DNA from: CBDCWO01 sp965223405
GTDB taxonomy: Bacteria; Bacteroidota; Bacteroidia; Chitinophagales; Saprospiraceae
Direction of reading: 5' to 3'
Assembly (NCBI GenBank): GCA_965223405.1
Contig: CBDCWO010000006.1
Coordinates: 5,828,001-5,892,000, forward strand
DNA length: 64,000 bases
Made by a program: the position numbers and the translations under genes. Shown here piece by piece: positions 54,416-63,707 of the stretch. Every line of letters begins with the position of its first letter. Position 1 is the first letter of the stretch. A model generated the notes under the pieces. The model did not search any database, was not told the origin of the DNA, and saw only the letters and a list, made by a program, of their open reading frames with translations.

Positions 54416-55771
54416 ATGCCGGATGACTCCAAAAACCCTAAAGCTTCTGCTCCCACCCTACTGAAGTCATTATCCGTAGTCGATGGAATTATGGTTTTGA
54501 TTGGAATTACAATTGGAGCCGGCATCTACTCGACTCCTCAGATTATTGCCGAATATCAAACCGATTTTACCAATATTATTTTGTTATGGATATTGGTTGG
54601 GGTGTTTATTTATATCGGTGGATTGATATACGCAGAGCTCGGGTCACGATTTCCGGAAACTGGTGGAGAGTATATATATCTGACGAAAGCGTTCGGTCCT
54701 ACTGTTGGTTTCCTTTTTGGATGGGCTCAGCTCTTCATTATCCGTACTAGTCCGGCAGCCGGATTAGCAATTATCACGGTAAATTATCTGGAGCATTTCG
54801 TTGTCCTTTCAGATTTCACTCATACGAGCTTGAGTATTCTAATTATCATTCTGATCGGAGTGTTGAACTATCGGGGCATTAAGAAGGCAAGTATATACCA
54901 GAATATCTCATCGGTCATCAAAATCGGAGGTTTGTTTACCATGGTGGCGATTGGATTATTGGTGCTACAAGGGAATAGTGAGTTATTGAAACGAAGCGCT
55001 GAACTTGAGATACCGGTAGAACCTATGACAGGGTTTGCAGCAGCGATGATGTTGATCGTATTTTCCTATTTGGGATTTGATCGAGTTGGATATTCGGCCG
55101 GTGAAATGAAAAATCCCCGAAAGACCATTGCACTAAGCATGTTCATTGGGTTGGCAACGGTCATATTAATCTATGTGTTGGTTATTTTTTTGTATCACTA
55201 TACTTTGGGAATGGAAGGTGTGAGGTCAAATAAACAGGTTGCGTCGGTGGCAGCGACCGAATTGTTTGGACCGGTAGGAGCAGCCTTGGTGGCCGTATTG
55301 GTCATATTCTCAGCAACCGGAAGCATCAACGGAACGATGATGACTGCTCCCAGGGTATATTATGCCATGGCACGCGATAAATTGTTTTTTAATTGGTTAG
55401 ACTATATTCACACCCGTTTTAGAACTCCATCGAGAGCGATCATTATTCATGTCATTTGGGCTATTGTAATTCTGTTGGTACGACAGAACTTTGAAAACAT
55501 CGTCGCCGGAATGACCTTTGCTATTCTGTTGTTTTATACCATGACCACCCTGGCCTTATTTAAATTCAGGAAAATGGGTTTGGGAGGGAAAAATGTATAT
55601 AAAATGCCTTTTTATCCAGTACTTCCAATTATCTATTTAATTGGATTGTTGGTCCTGATTGGGATAAGGTCTTATTATGAATGGGAAAAATCACTAGTCG
55701 ATGTGGTATTTATCCTAGTCGGCTTGCCATTTGCATGGTATTTTGTGATATATAAACAGCGAAATAATTAG
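54416..55771 (+). CDS. APC family amino-acid permease
   Basis: A 451-residue inner-membrane transporter with about 12 transmembrane helices. The family's TM1 motif GITIGAGIYSTP (36-47) and the AELGSRFPETGGEYIYL segment (about 82-98) are clear, placing it close to the LAT-type amino-acid exchangers and permeases. The substrate is not fixed by sequence. It precedes the biotin carboxylase gene by 50 bp on the same strand, perhaps cotranscribed. Confidence 0.92.
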   Translation: MPDDSKNPKASAPTLLKSLSVVDGIMVLIGITIGAGIYSTPQIIAEYQTDFTNIILLWILVGVFIYIGGLIYAELGSRFPETGGEYIYLTKAFGPTVGFLFGWAQLFIIRTSPAAGLAIITVNYLEHFVVLSDFTHTSLSILIIILIGVLNYRGIKKASIYQNISSVIKIGGLFTMVAIGLLVLQGNSELLKRSAELEIPVEPMTGFAAAMMLIVFSYLGFDRVGYSAGEMKNPRKTIALSMFIGLATVILIYVLVIFLYHYTLGMEGVRSNKQVASVAATELFGPVGAALVAVLVIFSATGSINGTMMTAPRVYYAMARDKLFFNWLDYIHTRFRTPSRAIIIHVIWAIVILLVRQNFENIVAGMTFAILLFYTMTTLALFKFRKMGLGGKNVYKMPFYPVLPIIYLIGLLVLIGIRSYYEWEKSLVDVVFILVGLPFAWYFVIYKQRNN

Positions 55772-55821
55772 GAATATCCCTAAGCAAATTAGTTATCTTC
55801 ACCCTCATATTTTGAAAGTTT

Positions 55822-57300
55822 ATGACCAGGATCAAAAGAATATTGGTAGCCAATCGTGGTGAAATTGCTTGTCGGATAATCAAAACCTGTAAAAAGCTGC
55901 ATATTGAGTCTGTGGCCATATATTCGGAAGCAGACCGTTTGTCTGCCCATGTAAAGTTTGCTGATTGGGCATATTGTGTTGGAGAACCGAAACCGTCAGA
56001 ATCTTACCTGAATATCCCCAAGATCCTTGAAATTGCCATAAGATCAAACTGTGATGCAATTCATCCAGGATATGGATTTTTGAGTGAAAACCCTGAATTT
56101 GCAGCAGCGGTGGAAAAATCCGGAATTACTTTTATCGGACCTAACGCACAGGCCATGCGTATTATGGGAAACAAACTGACTGCCAAAGAAGCGGTCGCTC
56201 AGTATGATGTCCCATTGGTACCGGGCTCCGATCATGCCATCAAAGATATACAAGAAGCCAAGCAAATTGCTCAGGAAATTGGATTTCCCGTGCTGATTAA
56301 GGCTGCCGCCGGAGGTGGAGGGAAAGGAATGAGAATTGTCAAAGATATTGAAGAATTCCAATCACAATTTGAACGGGCTGTGAGCGAAGCTGAATCCTCA
56401 TTTGGAGACCCTTCAGTCTTTGTTGAAAAATACATCGAAAAACCACGTCATATTGAAGTCCAAATTTTAGGAGATCGATCTGGTCATTTAATCTACCTCG
56501 GGGAGCGAGAATGCAGCATTCAGCGACGTCATCAAAAAGTGATAGAGGAAGCTCCATCCGTTATCATAAATCAGGAATTGCGAAAAAAACTTGGTGAAAC
56601 AGCGATCAACGTGGCCAAAGCATGTCACTATACGAATGCGGGCACAGTAGAGTTTATCATGGATCCTCAATTCAATTTCTATTTTTTGGAAATGAATACA
56701 CGTCTTCAGGTAGAGCATCCGGTTACCGAAATGGTGACTGGATTGGACCTGGTGGCCTGGCAGATAGCAATCGCTGCAGGTCAAAAACTAAATATCAATC
56801 AAGCTGAGTTGGAATTAATTGGTCATTCCATTGAACTCAGGGTATATGCCGAAGATCCTTTTAACGACTTTTTACCCAGTATCGGTAGCCTTACCAGATA
56901 CACGCTGCCGGACGGAGAGGGGATTCGAGTGGATGATGCCGCTGAAGAAGGTGATGAAATATCCATTTATTATGATCCTATGATATCCAAATTGATAGTC
57001 CACGGAACAGATCGAAAGACGGCCATTGACCTCATGAAAAAAGCAATCACTCATTATCAAATTTCCGGAGTGGCCACTACCCTGCCCTTTGGCTTATTCG
57101 TAATGAATCATCCAGAATTCATTGCAGGAAATTTTGATACACACTTTATTGATCGCTATTTCCATCCGAAGGAAAACCAACCCGATGAGGAGGCAAAGAT
57201 GGAAATGATTCTTGCCGCACGCATTTTTGATGAACTAATAAACGATGTGAAGGTTCCGAAAACATACCAAAACGGTTGGGCAAACAGAAATAGTTCCTGA
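55822..57300 (+). CDS. accC: Biotin carboxylase subunit (acetyl/acyl-CoA carboxylase)
   Basis: The 492-residue enzyme has the ATP-grasp features of biotin carboxylase: ILVANRGEIACRI start (7-19), Gly-rich loop AAAGGGGKGM (about 161-170), RHIEVQILGD, ERECSIQRRHQK and EMNTRLQVEHPVTE (about 288-301). It carboxylates biotin on a separate carrier protein. No BCCP or carboxyltransferase gene is visible here, so it may serve acetyl-CoA, propionyl-CoA or a catabolic acyl-CoA carboxylase. The length excludes a fused BCCP domain. Confidence 0.93.
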   Translation: MTRIKRILVANRGEIACRIIKTCKKLHIESVAIYSEADRLSAHVKFADWAYCVGEPKPSESYLNIPKILEIAIRSNCDAIHPGYGFLSENPEFAAAVEKSGITFIGPNAQAMRIMGNKLTAKEAVAQYDVPLVPGSDHAIKDIQEAKQIAQEIGFPVLIKAAAGGGGKGMRIVKDIEEFQSQFERAVSEAESSFGDPSVFVEKYIEKPRHIEVQILGDRSGHLIYLGERECSIQRRHQKVIEEAPSVIINQELRKKLGETAINVAKACHYTNAGTVEFIMDPQFNFYFLEMNTRLQVEHPVTEMVTGLDLVAWQIAIAAGQKLNINQAELELIGHSIELRVYAEDPFNDFLPSIGSLTRYTLPDGEGIRVDDAAEEGDEISIYYDPMISKLIVHGTDRKTAIDLMKKAITHYQISGVATTLPFGLFVMNHPEFIAGNFDTHFIDRYFHPKENQPDEEAKMEMILAARIFDELINDVKVPKTYQNGWANRNSS

Positions 57301-57403
57301 TCTTCGAAACGGACTCTTGTGCACTAGTGAGGGAACTCCGAAAAGCTAAAATCAAAAACCATTAGCTCACAAGTATTACAATCAGCGTATAGGTACAAAA
57401 TAT

Positions 57404-58189
57404 CTATTTCCATAAGTTTATGGCAACAGAATCTACAACCCTGCTTAAATATGGTAAGTACTTATCCACTTCCCGGATATTGTGAATAAGTCCAGTGGCC
57501 ACAGTTAAATTTATAGAGCTTCCAGCCTCATTCGCACTTTGAACTGAATATTCAATGTCCTCCAAAGGAAATATTTCGTCCTCACTACCATGTATTACAA
57601 ACATGGGAACATCAATCCTTTCAGGAGAATTAAATGAACTAGCTATGGGTATAGCTACCGATATTTGCGGGTTTTCTTTTGCATAATACCAACTTCCACC
57701 TCCTCCACTACTATATCCCATTACCATTATTTTTGTACTATCAATAGGCCAATGCTTCTTAGCCAGATTTAGGATTTCTTTTACTTTCTTTTGATTATTC
57801 GATTTTTGCCAGAAAGTAGCTCCTCCACTGGGACTCACTATGAAAGCATCTAACTTCTCAAGTGCTGGGTAAACCAGTTTATTGCTGAAATTTTTGTAAG
57901 CCTCTTGATCGCCCGGGTCTAACCAATGTAAAGCAATTATGAGTGGTCTAATCTCGTTGGTTGATCTTTCCGGGGCATTGATTTGAAATGTAAGGGACTG
58001 ATTGTTAGGTTTTTTTAGCGTGACATCTCTGATTCCGGAAGTCAAATCCAGGTTTTTAAAACCGGTTTCAAATTGTTCATAGGTGAAGTCGGGCTGAGTA
58101 GGTTTAGGATTTTCATCGATTTCTTCCTGACAACTCAAAAAGAAAATAAGAAATAAGCTTAGGATAGTGAAAGTTAGAGTTATTCGCAT
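57404..58189 (-). CDS. Alpha/beta-hydrolase lipoprotein (PHB depolymerase/esterase-like)
   Basis: A 261-residue lipoprotein (lipobox FLSC, Cys20) with an alpha/beta-hydrolase domain. The nucleophile elbow GYSSG (Ser160) and a later HGSEDEIFP segment supplying Asp (about 205) are visible, with a candidate catalytic His in LIHNI near 239. The pattern fits secreted esterases of the polyhydroxybutyrate depolymerase-like group. It is monocistronic, between the biotin carboxylase gene and the sulfatase cluster. Confidence 0.83.
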   Translation of the reverse strand: MRITLTFTILSLFLIFFLSCQEEIDENPKPTQPDFTYEQFETGFKNLDLTSGIRDVTLKKPNNQSLTFQINAPERSTNEIRPLIIALHWLDPGDQEAYKNFSNKLVYPALEKLDAFIVSPSGGATFWQKSNNQKKVKEILNLAKKHWPIDSTKIMVMGYSSGGGGSWYYAKENPQISVAIPIASSFNSPERIDVPMFVIHGSEDEIFPLEDIEYSVQSANEAGSSINLTVATGLIHNIREVDKYLPYLSRVVDSVAINLWK

Positions 58190-58327
58190 TGAATATGGAT
58201 ATTAATATTGTACTAGGAACGAGCGGAAGGCTTCATTTGTTAACTTTTTTGATGAACTTCCAAGTGATTTCACTAAGCAATAAAATAAATCTTCCTAACG
58301 GGTAGATAGTTTTTAGATTAATTGTTT

Positions 58328-58500
58328 TCAATTCAAGGTTAGCAGTCCGATACCGCTAGCGTTGGGCTTGAATTCTATAGTTTTGGCATTAAAACCATAA
58401 CCACCGGGCACAGTATTACCCACTGCCTAATGTGAAGGAAATGTTCCTGATCCCAATAAGGAAATAGTTAGATTGTTGTTTCAATTGACGTCACTATAAT
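58328..58500 (-). pseudogene. Remnant of a secreted protein gene
   Basis: On the minus strand one frame reads NNNLTISLLGSGTFPS, a stop, then AVGNTVPGGYGF and KPNASGIGLLTLN before a terminal stop at 58328. The amino-acid composition and end look like the C-terminus of a secreted Bacteroidetes protein, broken by two stops. No full gene surrounds it. The rest of the 58190-58514 gap shows nothing further. Confidence 0.4.
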
Positions 58501-58514
58501 ATTCGCACTCAGGC

Positions 58515-60314
58515 TTATAGCTTCTCGATATATAAATAGTAAGCGGGATATACACGACCCAATTCATCAATCAATTGGGCTTCAACATTATATTTACCCC
58601 TGGAGACATCTACCGTAAAGGTAACTTCTTGTTGTCCGGCCTCAATTTCCGTTGATTTTCGATGTTTCCCAACGTACAAAAAGGCTTCTTTGAAGTCAGA
58701 TTTTGTCGAGGCCGGTGCCGGACTGACAACACTCCGGGTCTGATTCTGGGCAGGAAAGACCGCATTTATTGCCAGGTCTGATTCACGTGGAAATCGTCTT
58801 AAGCTGATTGCGTAATTACCGTCGCCCACAAATTCTACCTTCCAATGTCCTGCGGCCTGGACGGCACGGATTGCTCCAAATTGATGCCAACTGGATCCCA
58901 ATTTACCAGTCATCAGATCATGCGACATGAGCCGGGAAGGATTTTCATAGGGCGAACCTACTTTTATATAGGCGTATCTTTCATTGGCCTTTTCAGCGAC
59001 TAATGACTGCCACCAATTTTCGTAGCCTAAGGCCAGACGATCTGCCACTTCAGGATATTCCTGAATGACATTTTTCTCTTGTTTTAAGTCATTGGACATG
59101 TCGAAAAGCTGATCCCCATTCACCAAGCGCCACTGATCATCCATCACCGTATAGGTCTTATATTTTACCAGGTTTTGTCCTCTTTGCGTATCCATGAACA
59201 ATATTCGGTTTTTCCAATTCCTGAAATCTCCTCTTAATAGGGGTACCATGCTCTTACCGTCTAATGGTTTTATGGGTGTGAAATTCAGATCCAGTAGATC
59301 AACTAAAGTAGGTAAGACATCGTAATGAGCCGTTAAATTTGCTACGTCCTTTCCACCTTGCAATCCGCCGTCCGGCCATTGGAGGTAAAAAGGCACCCGG
59401 TGACCACCCTCCATTACGGAACCTTTTCCACCGGTCATACCCGCATCAAATACATTTTGGCCTCCTGCAGAACCGTTATCGGTCATAAAAATGACTATGG
59501 TATTTTTTTCGATATTTAAGACTCTTAACTTTTCCCGTAACAATTTAAAGTTGTCGTCAATATTGGTGATCATTCCATAGAATCTTTTGTATCGCTCCGG
59601 AACTTCGGCCATTTCCTGATACATGTCAAGATATTTTTCAGGGCAATTCAAAGGGCCGTGAGGGGCATTGGTGGATATATAACAGAAAAAGGGTTTGTCT
59701 TTATTTTTTTCAATAAATTTCAAGGCTTCCTGAAAAAAGACATCGGTACAATATCCTGTGTAGGCTTTGGGTGTCCCATTGTGCCAATAGGTATCGTCGA
59801 AGTAATCATTTCCCCAATAATCCGGTCCCTGGGAAATGCCACCTCCTCCATGTCTGACCACTTCATGAAATCCCCGATCCAATGGGCGATAGGGGTAATT
59901 ATCCCCTAAATGCCATTTGCCGAACATTCCGTTGGTATAGCCATTTTGAGCAAGTACCTGAGGCAATAAAACTTCATCTTCAAATAGTATTGATCTACCT
60001 GCAATTGTATGGAAAACATTCAGTCTATTGGTATGTCTGCCGGTCATCAAGGATCCCCTGGTGGGAGAACATGTGGTAGAGACATGAAAATCAGTGAATC
60101 GTATCGCATTATCATAAAACTTATCAATATTCGGTGTTTTGATATAGGGATTCCCCTCACACCCCAGATCATTTTTCCCCTGGTCATCTGTAATAACCAC
60201 TACGATATTGGGCTTTTGGGTATACTTAGTCTGCGAGGTTGATGCCAATGATGACCATAAAATAATGAAGGTGAATAGACCTGTGGAACATCTCCATTTA
60301 ACAAAATAATTCAT
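58515..60314 (-). CDS. Arylsulfatase A-family sulfatase, exported
   Basis: A 599-residue protein with a signal peptide (about 1-28) and the sulfatase fold. The formylglycine site is Cys82 in CSPTR (82-86), followed by GSLMTGR; metal ligands are suggested by DDQG (43-46) and MTDNGS. A C-terminal extension (about 470-599) probably forms a beta-rich domain. It should remove sulfate esters from carbohydrates in the periplasm after maturation by an anaerobic or aerobic sulfatase-modifying enzyme, not seen here. Downstream of the cytochrome-dehydrogenase gene by 223 bp. Confidence 0.93.
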   Translation of the reverse strand: MNYFVKWRCSTGLFTFIILWSSLASTSQTKYTQKPNIVVVITDDQGKNDLGCEGNPYIKTPNIDKFYDNAIRFTDFHVSTTCSPTRGSLMTGRHTNRLNVFHTIAGRSILFEDEVLLPQVLAQNGYTNGMFGKWHLGDNYPYRPLDRGFHEVVRHGGGGISQGPDYWGNDYFDDTYWHNGTPKAYTGYCTDVFFQEALKFIEKNKDKPFFCYISTNAPHGPLNCPEKYLDMYQEMAEVPERYKRFYGMITNIDDNFKLLREKLRVLNIEKNTIVIFMTDNGSAGGQNVFDAGMTGGKGSVMEGGHRVPFYLQWPDGGLQGGKDVANLTAHYDVLPTLVDLLDLNFTPIKPLDGKSMVPLLRGDFRNWKNRILFMDTQRGQNLVKYKTYTVMDDQWRLVNGDQLFDMSNDLKQEKNVIQEYPEVADRLALGYENWWQSLVAEKANERYAYIKVGSPYENPSRLMSHDLMTGKLGSSWHQFGAIRAVQAAGHWKVEFVGDGNYAISLRRFPRESDLAINAVFPAQNQTRSVVSPAPASTKSDFKEAFLYVGKHRKSTEIEAGQQEVTFTVDVSRGKYNVEAQLIDELGRVYPAYYLYIEKL

Positions 60315-60537
60315 AATAAATGATTGTTAGGTCGAAAAATTACTGAGCATAAAATACCAAAATTCAATCGAATTACCAGGATACCTAATAACTTTAGCAC
60401 TATTATTAGCTTGTGACGGACTCGTTTTTAACTTCGGAAATTTATATAGGTTTAGGATTACTATCTCTGGCTCTAATAATTCTTGTATCGGTCTCAATTT
60501 TTTGGTGGTCTGGTCATTTCATTGGGGGAGTAGTTCT

Positions 60538-62211
60538 TTATTCCATAGATCTGATTCTATACACCTTTCCATCAGCCTTGGTAAATAGATAAAGATTGCC
60601 ATCACAATCTTTACCAAATCGCAAGTCCACTCGATTAGTCCGGGTGAGGTCTTTAAGTTTTATCTTTTTCCCATCATAAACGGTGTTCCATTTGTAAATT
60701 CTTTCAGGAACGGTATCCTGCAAATTATAGAAGAACAGATTACCCGTTGGAATGTCACCAAAAATGTAATTTAATGATCCTCCTATGATTCGAGTGGCAT
60801 ATCCTCCACTTACTGCTACGCCTTCATCATGATCGTATTGAATCAATGGATCTTGCCAATTAGGGTTCGAACTTCCTGCCTCAGAATATATTTTCGTGAT
60901 ATCACCGTATGGGTTTAATGAGAAAGTCCCTTCCCTAAACGGCCAACCATAAAACTTTCCTGGTTTTACAAGATTTATTTCTTCAATATGGTTTTGTCCT
61001 ATATCCGTTGCTAGGAGTCTGTTCATTTCATCCCAGGTGATCCGGTTGGGATTTCGGAAACCCCATGCCCAAATTTCGCGGCATTTGTCTGTATCTTCCG
61101 CAAATGGATTATTCGCTGGGATACCGTAATTCCGATTTTTACTGTTACTACCTGCTGGATTGATTCTAATTATCGACCCCCAAATACCCTGACCTTGATG
61201 GATTGTAATCCAGGGATACCCTTCTAATACACACCCCCCCTCTCCAATCCCAATATACAAATTGCCATAATCTTTATCCCCCACCTTACTGTTCGGATTA
61301 AATGCCAATTCCTGCATTCCATGGATTCCGCTTACAAAATTGATCCTTAGGATTTCTCTCTTTGTCCCCTTAAATGTTTGCAAATGGGGATGAGTAGTTT
61401 TCCATTCAGTAACTACCCATTGGAGGGTAACCGGAATGGTATCGTGGTAGGCAAAATCGGCAGTTTGAGTTCCACCTGGTTCGGTGTGAGAAGTGTAAAA
61501 AACTCCATTATTGCTAAAATCCGGATGAAATGCAAAACTTCCGAATCCGGTCCCTAATCCGGGCAGAGTGATAAAGTTCTTTATTGCCTGATTCAAGTCT
61601 AAGTATAGACTTACAGTACCTTGTACGAGCTCGTATAGTTGGCCACGGAGATCATTAATAAATAAGCGCGATAGAGGACTCACGCACGCCATCTTATTAA
61701 TTCTGGCTAAGGGAGTATTGGAGCTAGAAGGAGGTATGGTGGTAATCAGTTCCAGTGATAAATTGATATTAGATGCTTCGGCGCGACTTGGAATTGGATT
61801 GATCAGGCTGTTAGTATCTTGAGTTTCCTCTCGTTTTTCAGCATAGGTATGTAAATAGCTGATAACCGCGTCAATATCCGGTTCACTTAAATGAATAAAC
61901 GAAGGCATGGGCGTTTTGTATTCCATATAGAGACTATCTGCTCGATAATCACCACCTGCAATCATCTTGTCCGAATTCTGAATAAATCGCTTAAGCCATT
62001 CCGTTCTAACTAGTCTTGTAATACCGGCCAAATTGGGACCAATTCCACGATTTTTAAAATTATGACATACCTTGCAATGCAAATTGAAGATTTCCTGTCC
62101 TTTTAAAACCGATCTGGGATCCATATCAATTGCGCTCCCAATATCAGGCGCTTTTTCCTGACATCCTATTACAAACAGGATCAATATCCACATCCATTTT
62201 GGTGACTGCAT
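60538..62211 (-). CDS. Cytochrome c - PQQ-type sugar dehydrogenase fusion, lipoprotein
   Basis: A 557-residue lipoprotein (lipobox VIGC, Cys17) with a cytochrome c domain (about 33-130; heme site C46-K-V-C-H50, Met ligand in KTPMPSF) and a six-bladed beta-propeller of the glucose/sorbosone dehydrogenase family (about 160-550; signatures LAFNPN, YIGIGEGG, GFRNPNRI, EEINLVKPG.FYGWP). It probably oxidises a sugar or polyol and passes electrons to the fused heme. It lies between the Tat-exported Gfo/Idh/MocA gene and the sulfatase. Confidence 0.9.
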   Translation of the reverse strand: MQSPKWMWILILFVIGCQEKAPDIGSAIDMDPRSVLKGQEIFNLHCKVCHNFKNRGIGPNLAGITRLVRTEWLKRFIQNSDKMIAGGDYRADSLYMEYKTPMPSFIHLSEPDIDAVISYLHTYAEKREETQDTNSLINPIPSRAEASNINLSLELITTIPPSSSNTPLARINKMACVSPLSRLFINDLRGQLYELVQGTVSLYLDLNQAIKNFITLPGLGTGFGSFAFHPDFSNNGVFYTSHTEPGGTQTADFAYHDTIPVTLQWVVTEWKTTHPHLQTFKGTKREILRINFVSGIHGMQELAFNPNSKVGDKDYGNLYIGIGEGGCVLEGYPWITIHQGQGIWGSIIRINPAGSNSKNRNYGIPANNPFAEDTDKCREIWAWGFRNPNRITWDEMNRLLATDIGQNHIEEINLVKPGKFYGWPFREGTFSLNPYGDITKIYSEAGSSNPNWQDPLIQYDHDEGVAVSGGYATRIIGGSLNYIFGDIPTGNLFFYNLQDTVPERIYKWNTVYDGKKIKLKDLTRTNRVDLRFGKDCDGNLYLFTKADGKVYRIRSME

Positions 62212-62306
62212 CCGGTTAAGATAAAGATTAACTCAAATATGCAAAGATTTAGAAATCATCAAGCCCCTAGCCGAAGAAAAAGCCATGCTTTGGAATTAAG
62301 TCTTTG

Positions 62307-63683
62307 TTACTCAAAGCTTTGAAATCTGTGCATCCAATCTGCAACTTCTTTGTCTATCCATTTTTCTCTAAAGGGTCGGGTCATTAAGGCATTGGCAGCA
62401 TTGTCATCGATAAATTTTTTATTTTGATTGCTCCAGTTCAATTTCCTGCCCAGAGTCACTGCAATTAGACCCATCATGGTAAGCATATACACATTGTTTC
62501 CCACCTCCAAAGGCTCTAAAGTAGGTTTTCCGGTCTCTATGCTGTTCAAAAAATCGATTTTATCGGTGAATGTAGCCCGGTAGTTGATTTCTGTTTCCTC
62601 AGGAATATATTTCAAAAATTTATCCTCACTTGCAGTTAGGCTATTGGGATATTCGACCTTTATCCAACCATTCTCTCCCACAAATTTCACATAAGGTTGG
62701 TCTATTTTATACCTCAACCGGAGTCCGTCGGCATACTCATAATCAATTTGAAATGAGTTGATTGTATTCCACAAACCTTGATCGAAGGTTCCGGTACCGG
62801 ATACCGTAACTGGTAGTTCGTATTCTTTCTTCATCCCCCATAAGGCAATGTCATTAAGATGTGCTCCCCAATTGGTTATCATTCCGTTACAATAATCTGA
62901 AATACGCAGCCATCCGGGACGGGATCCGGTGTTATAAGGATCATGTACCCGTTTCAAAGTGTAAGGCGCCAGGAAAGCAGGGCCAATCCACATATCGTAA
63001 TTGAGCTCTTTGGGAACCGGCATGGTTTGCTGAGGTCCAAGCGCACTTCCATTTAGTTCTCCGGGTACTCCAACCACCACTTCAATTAGGTTTCCAATAA
63101 TCCCGTTATGAACCAATTCAACCGCCCGGTTCATCTCCCTAATGGTTCGGAACTCACTATCCAATCGGTTTGCGACACCAGTTTTTTTTACTGCCTCGAC
63201 GATGGCGGTTCCCCAGGCCGGAGCAACCGTAAATGCTTTTTCCATACAAACATGTTTTCCAGCTAAGGCCGCATGTATGGCTATGGGAGCATGCCAATGG
63301 TCTGTCGTGGAAATCATTACGGCATCTACATCCGGATTACTGACTAATTCGCGATAGTCATGATATTCACGAACTCCCTTGTATTTTTTCCCTGAAGTCG
63401 AATACGTAGAATTAATTAAATCTGTCGCCTGTTCCATACGCCAAGAGTCTACATCATTGGTGGCAATTACCCGGCAATTGTTCAGCTTTAGGAACCCATT
63501 TTTCAGATTGGCATGAATAGCCTGTCTTCCGGTACCAACCATTCCTACATTAATCTGATTACTAGGTGCTGAACTGCCAATAACACTTGCGGGAATAAGG
63601 TGTGGAATGGATAGTACGCCAGTACCATATACTGCGGACTTCTTGACAAATGCGCGTCTGGAGTGCTTTTTGGATGACTTCAT
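62307..63683 (-). CDS. Tat-exported Gfo/Idh/MocA oxidoreductase
   Basis: A 458-residue protein with a twin-arginine signal (SRRAFVKK, 8-15) and a Rossmann domain (VGMVGTGRQA near 47-56). The usual EKP motif reads EKAF here, a loss of the conserved Pro. The C-terminal domain contains GAHLNDIALWGM with the His/Asp typical of the family. Tat export allows the protein to be exported with bound NAD(P). It lies 24 bp downstream of the partial sulfatase gene, suggesting coupled sugar degradation. Confidence 0.9.
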   Translation of the reverse strand: MKSSKKHSRRAFVKKSAVYGTGVLSIPHLIPASVIGSSAPSNQINVGMVGTGRQAIHANLKNGFLKLNNCRVIATNDVDSWRMEQATDLINSTYSTSGKKYKGVREYHDYRELVSNPDVDAVMISTTDHWHAPIAIHAALAGKHVCMEKAFTVAPAWGTAIVEAVKKTGVANRLDSEFRTIREMNRAVELVHNGIIGNLIEVVVGVPGELNGSALGPQQTMPVPKELNYDMWIGPAFLAPYTLKRVHDPYNTGSRPGWLRISDYCNGMITNWGAHLNDIALWGMKKEYELPVTVSGTGTFDQGLWNTINSFQIDYEYADGLRLRYKIDQPYVKFVGENGWIKVEYPNSLTASEDKFLKYIPEETEINYRATFTDKIDFLNSIETGKPTLEPLEVGNNVYMLTMMGLIAVTLGRKLNWSNQNKKFIDDNAANALMTRPFREKWIDKEVADWMHRFQSFE

Positions 63684-63707
63684 TAAATCTAAATATTTTT
63701 ATGATGA

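Noticed and set aside
60413..60594. Small plus-strand frame encoding a hydrophobic peptide (GTG start) between the sulfatase and the dehydrogenase gene
   Set aside because: The first 40 codons look like a membrane segment, but the rest runs antisense through the conserved end of the dehydrogenase and no start context supports it. It might be a remnant.
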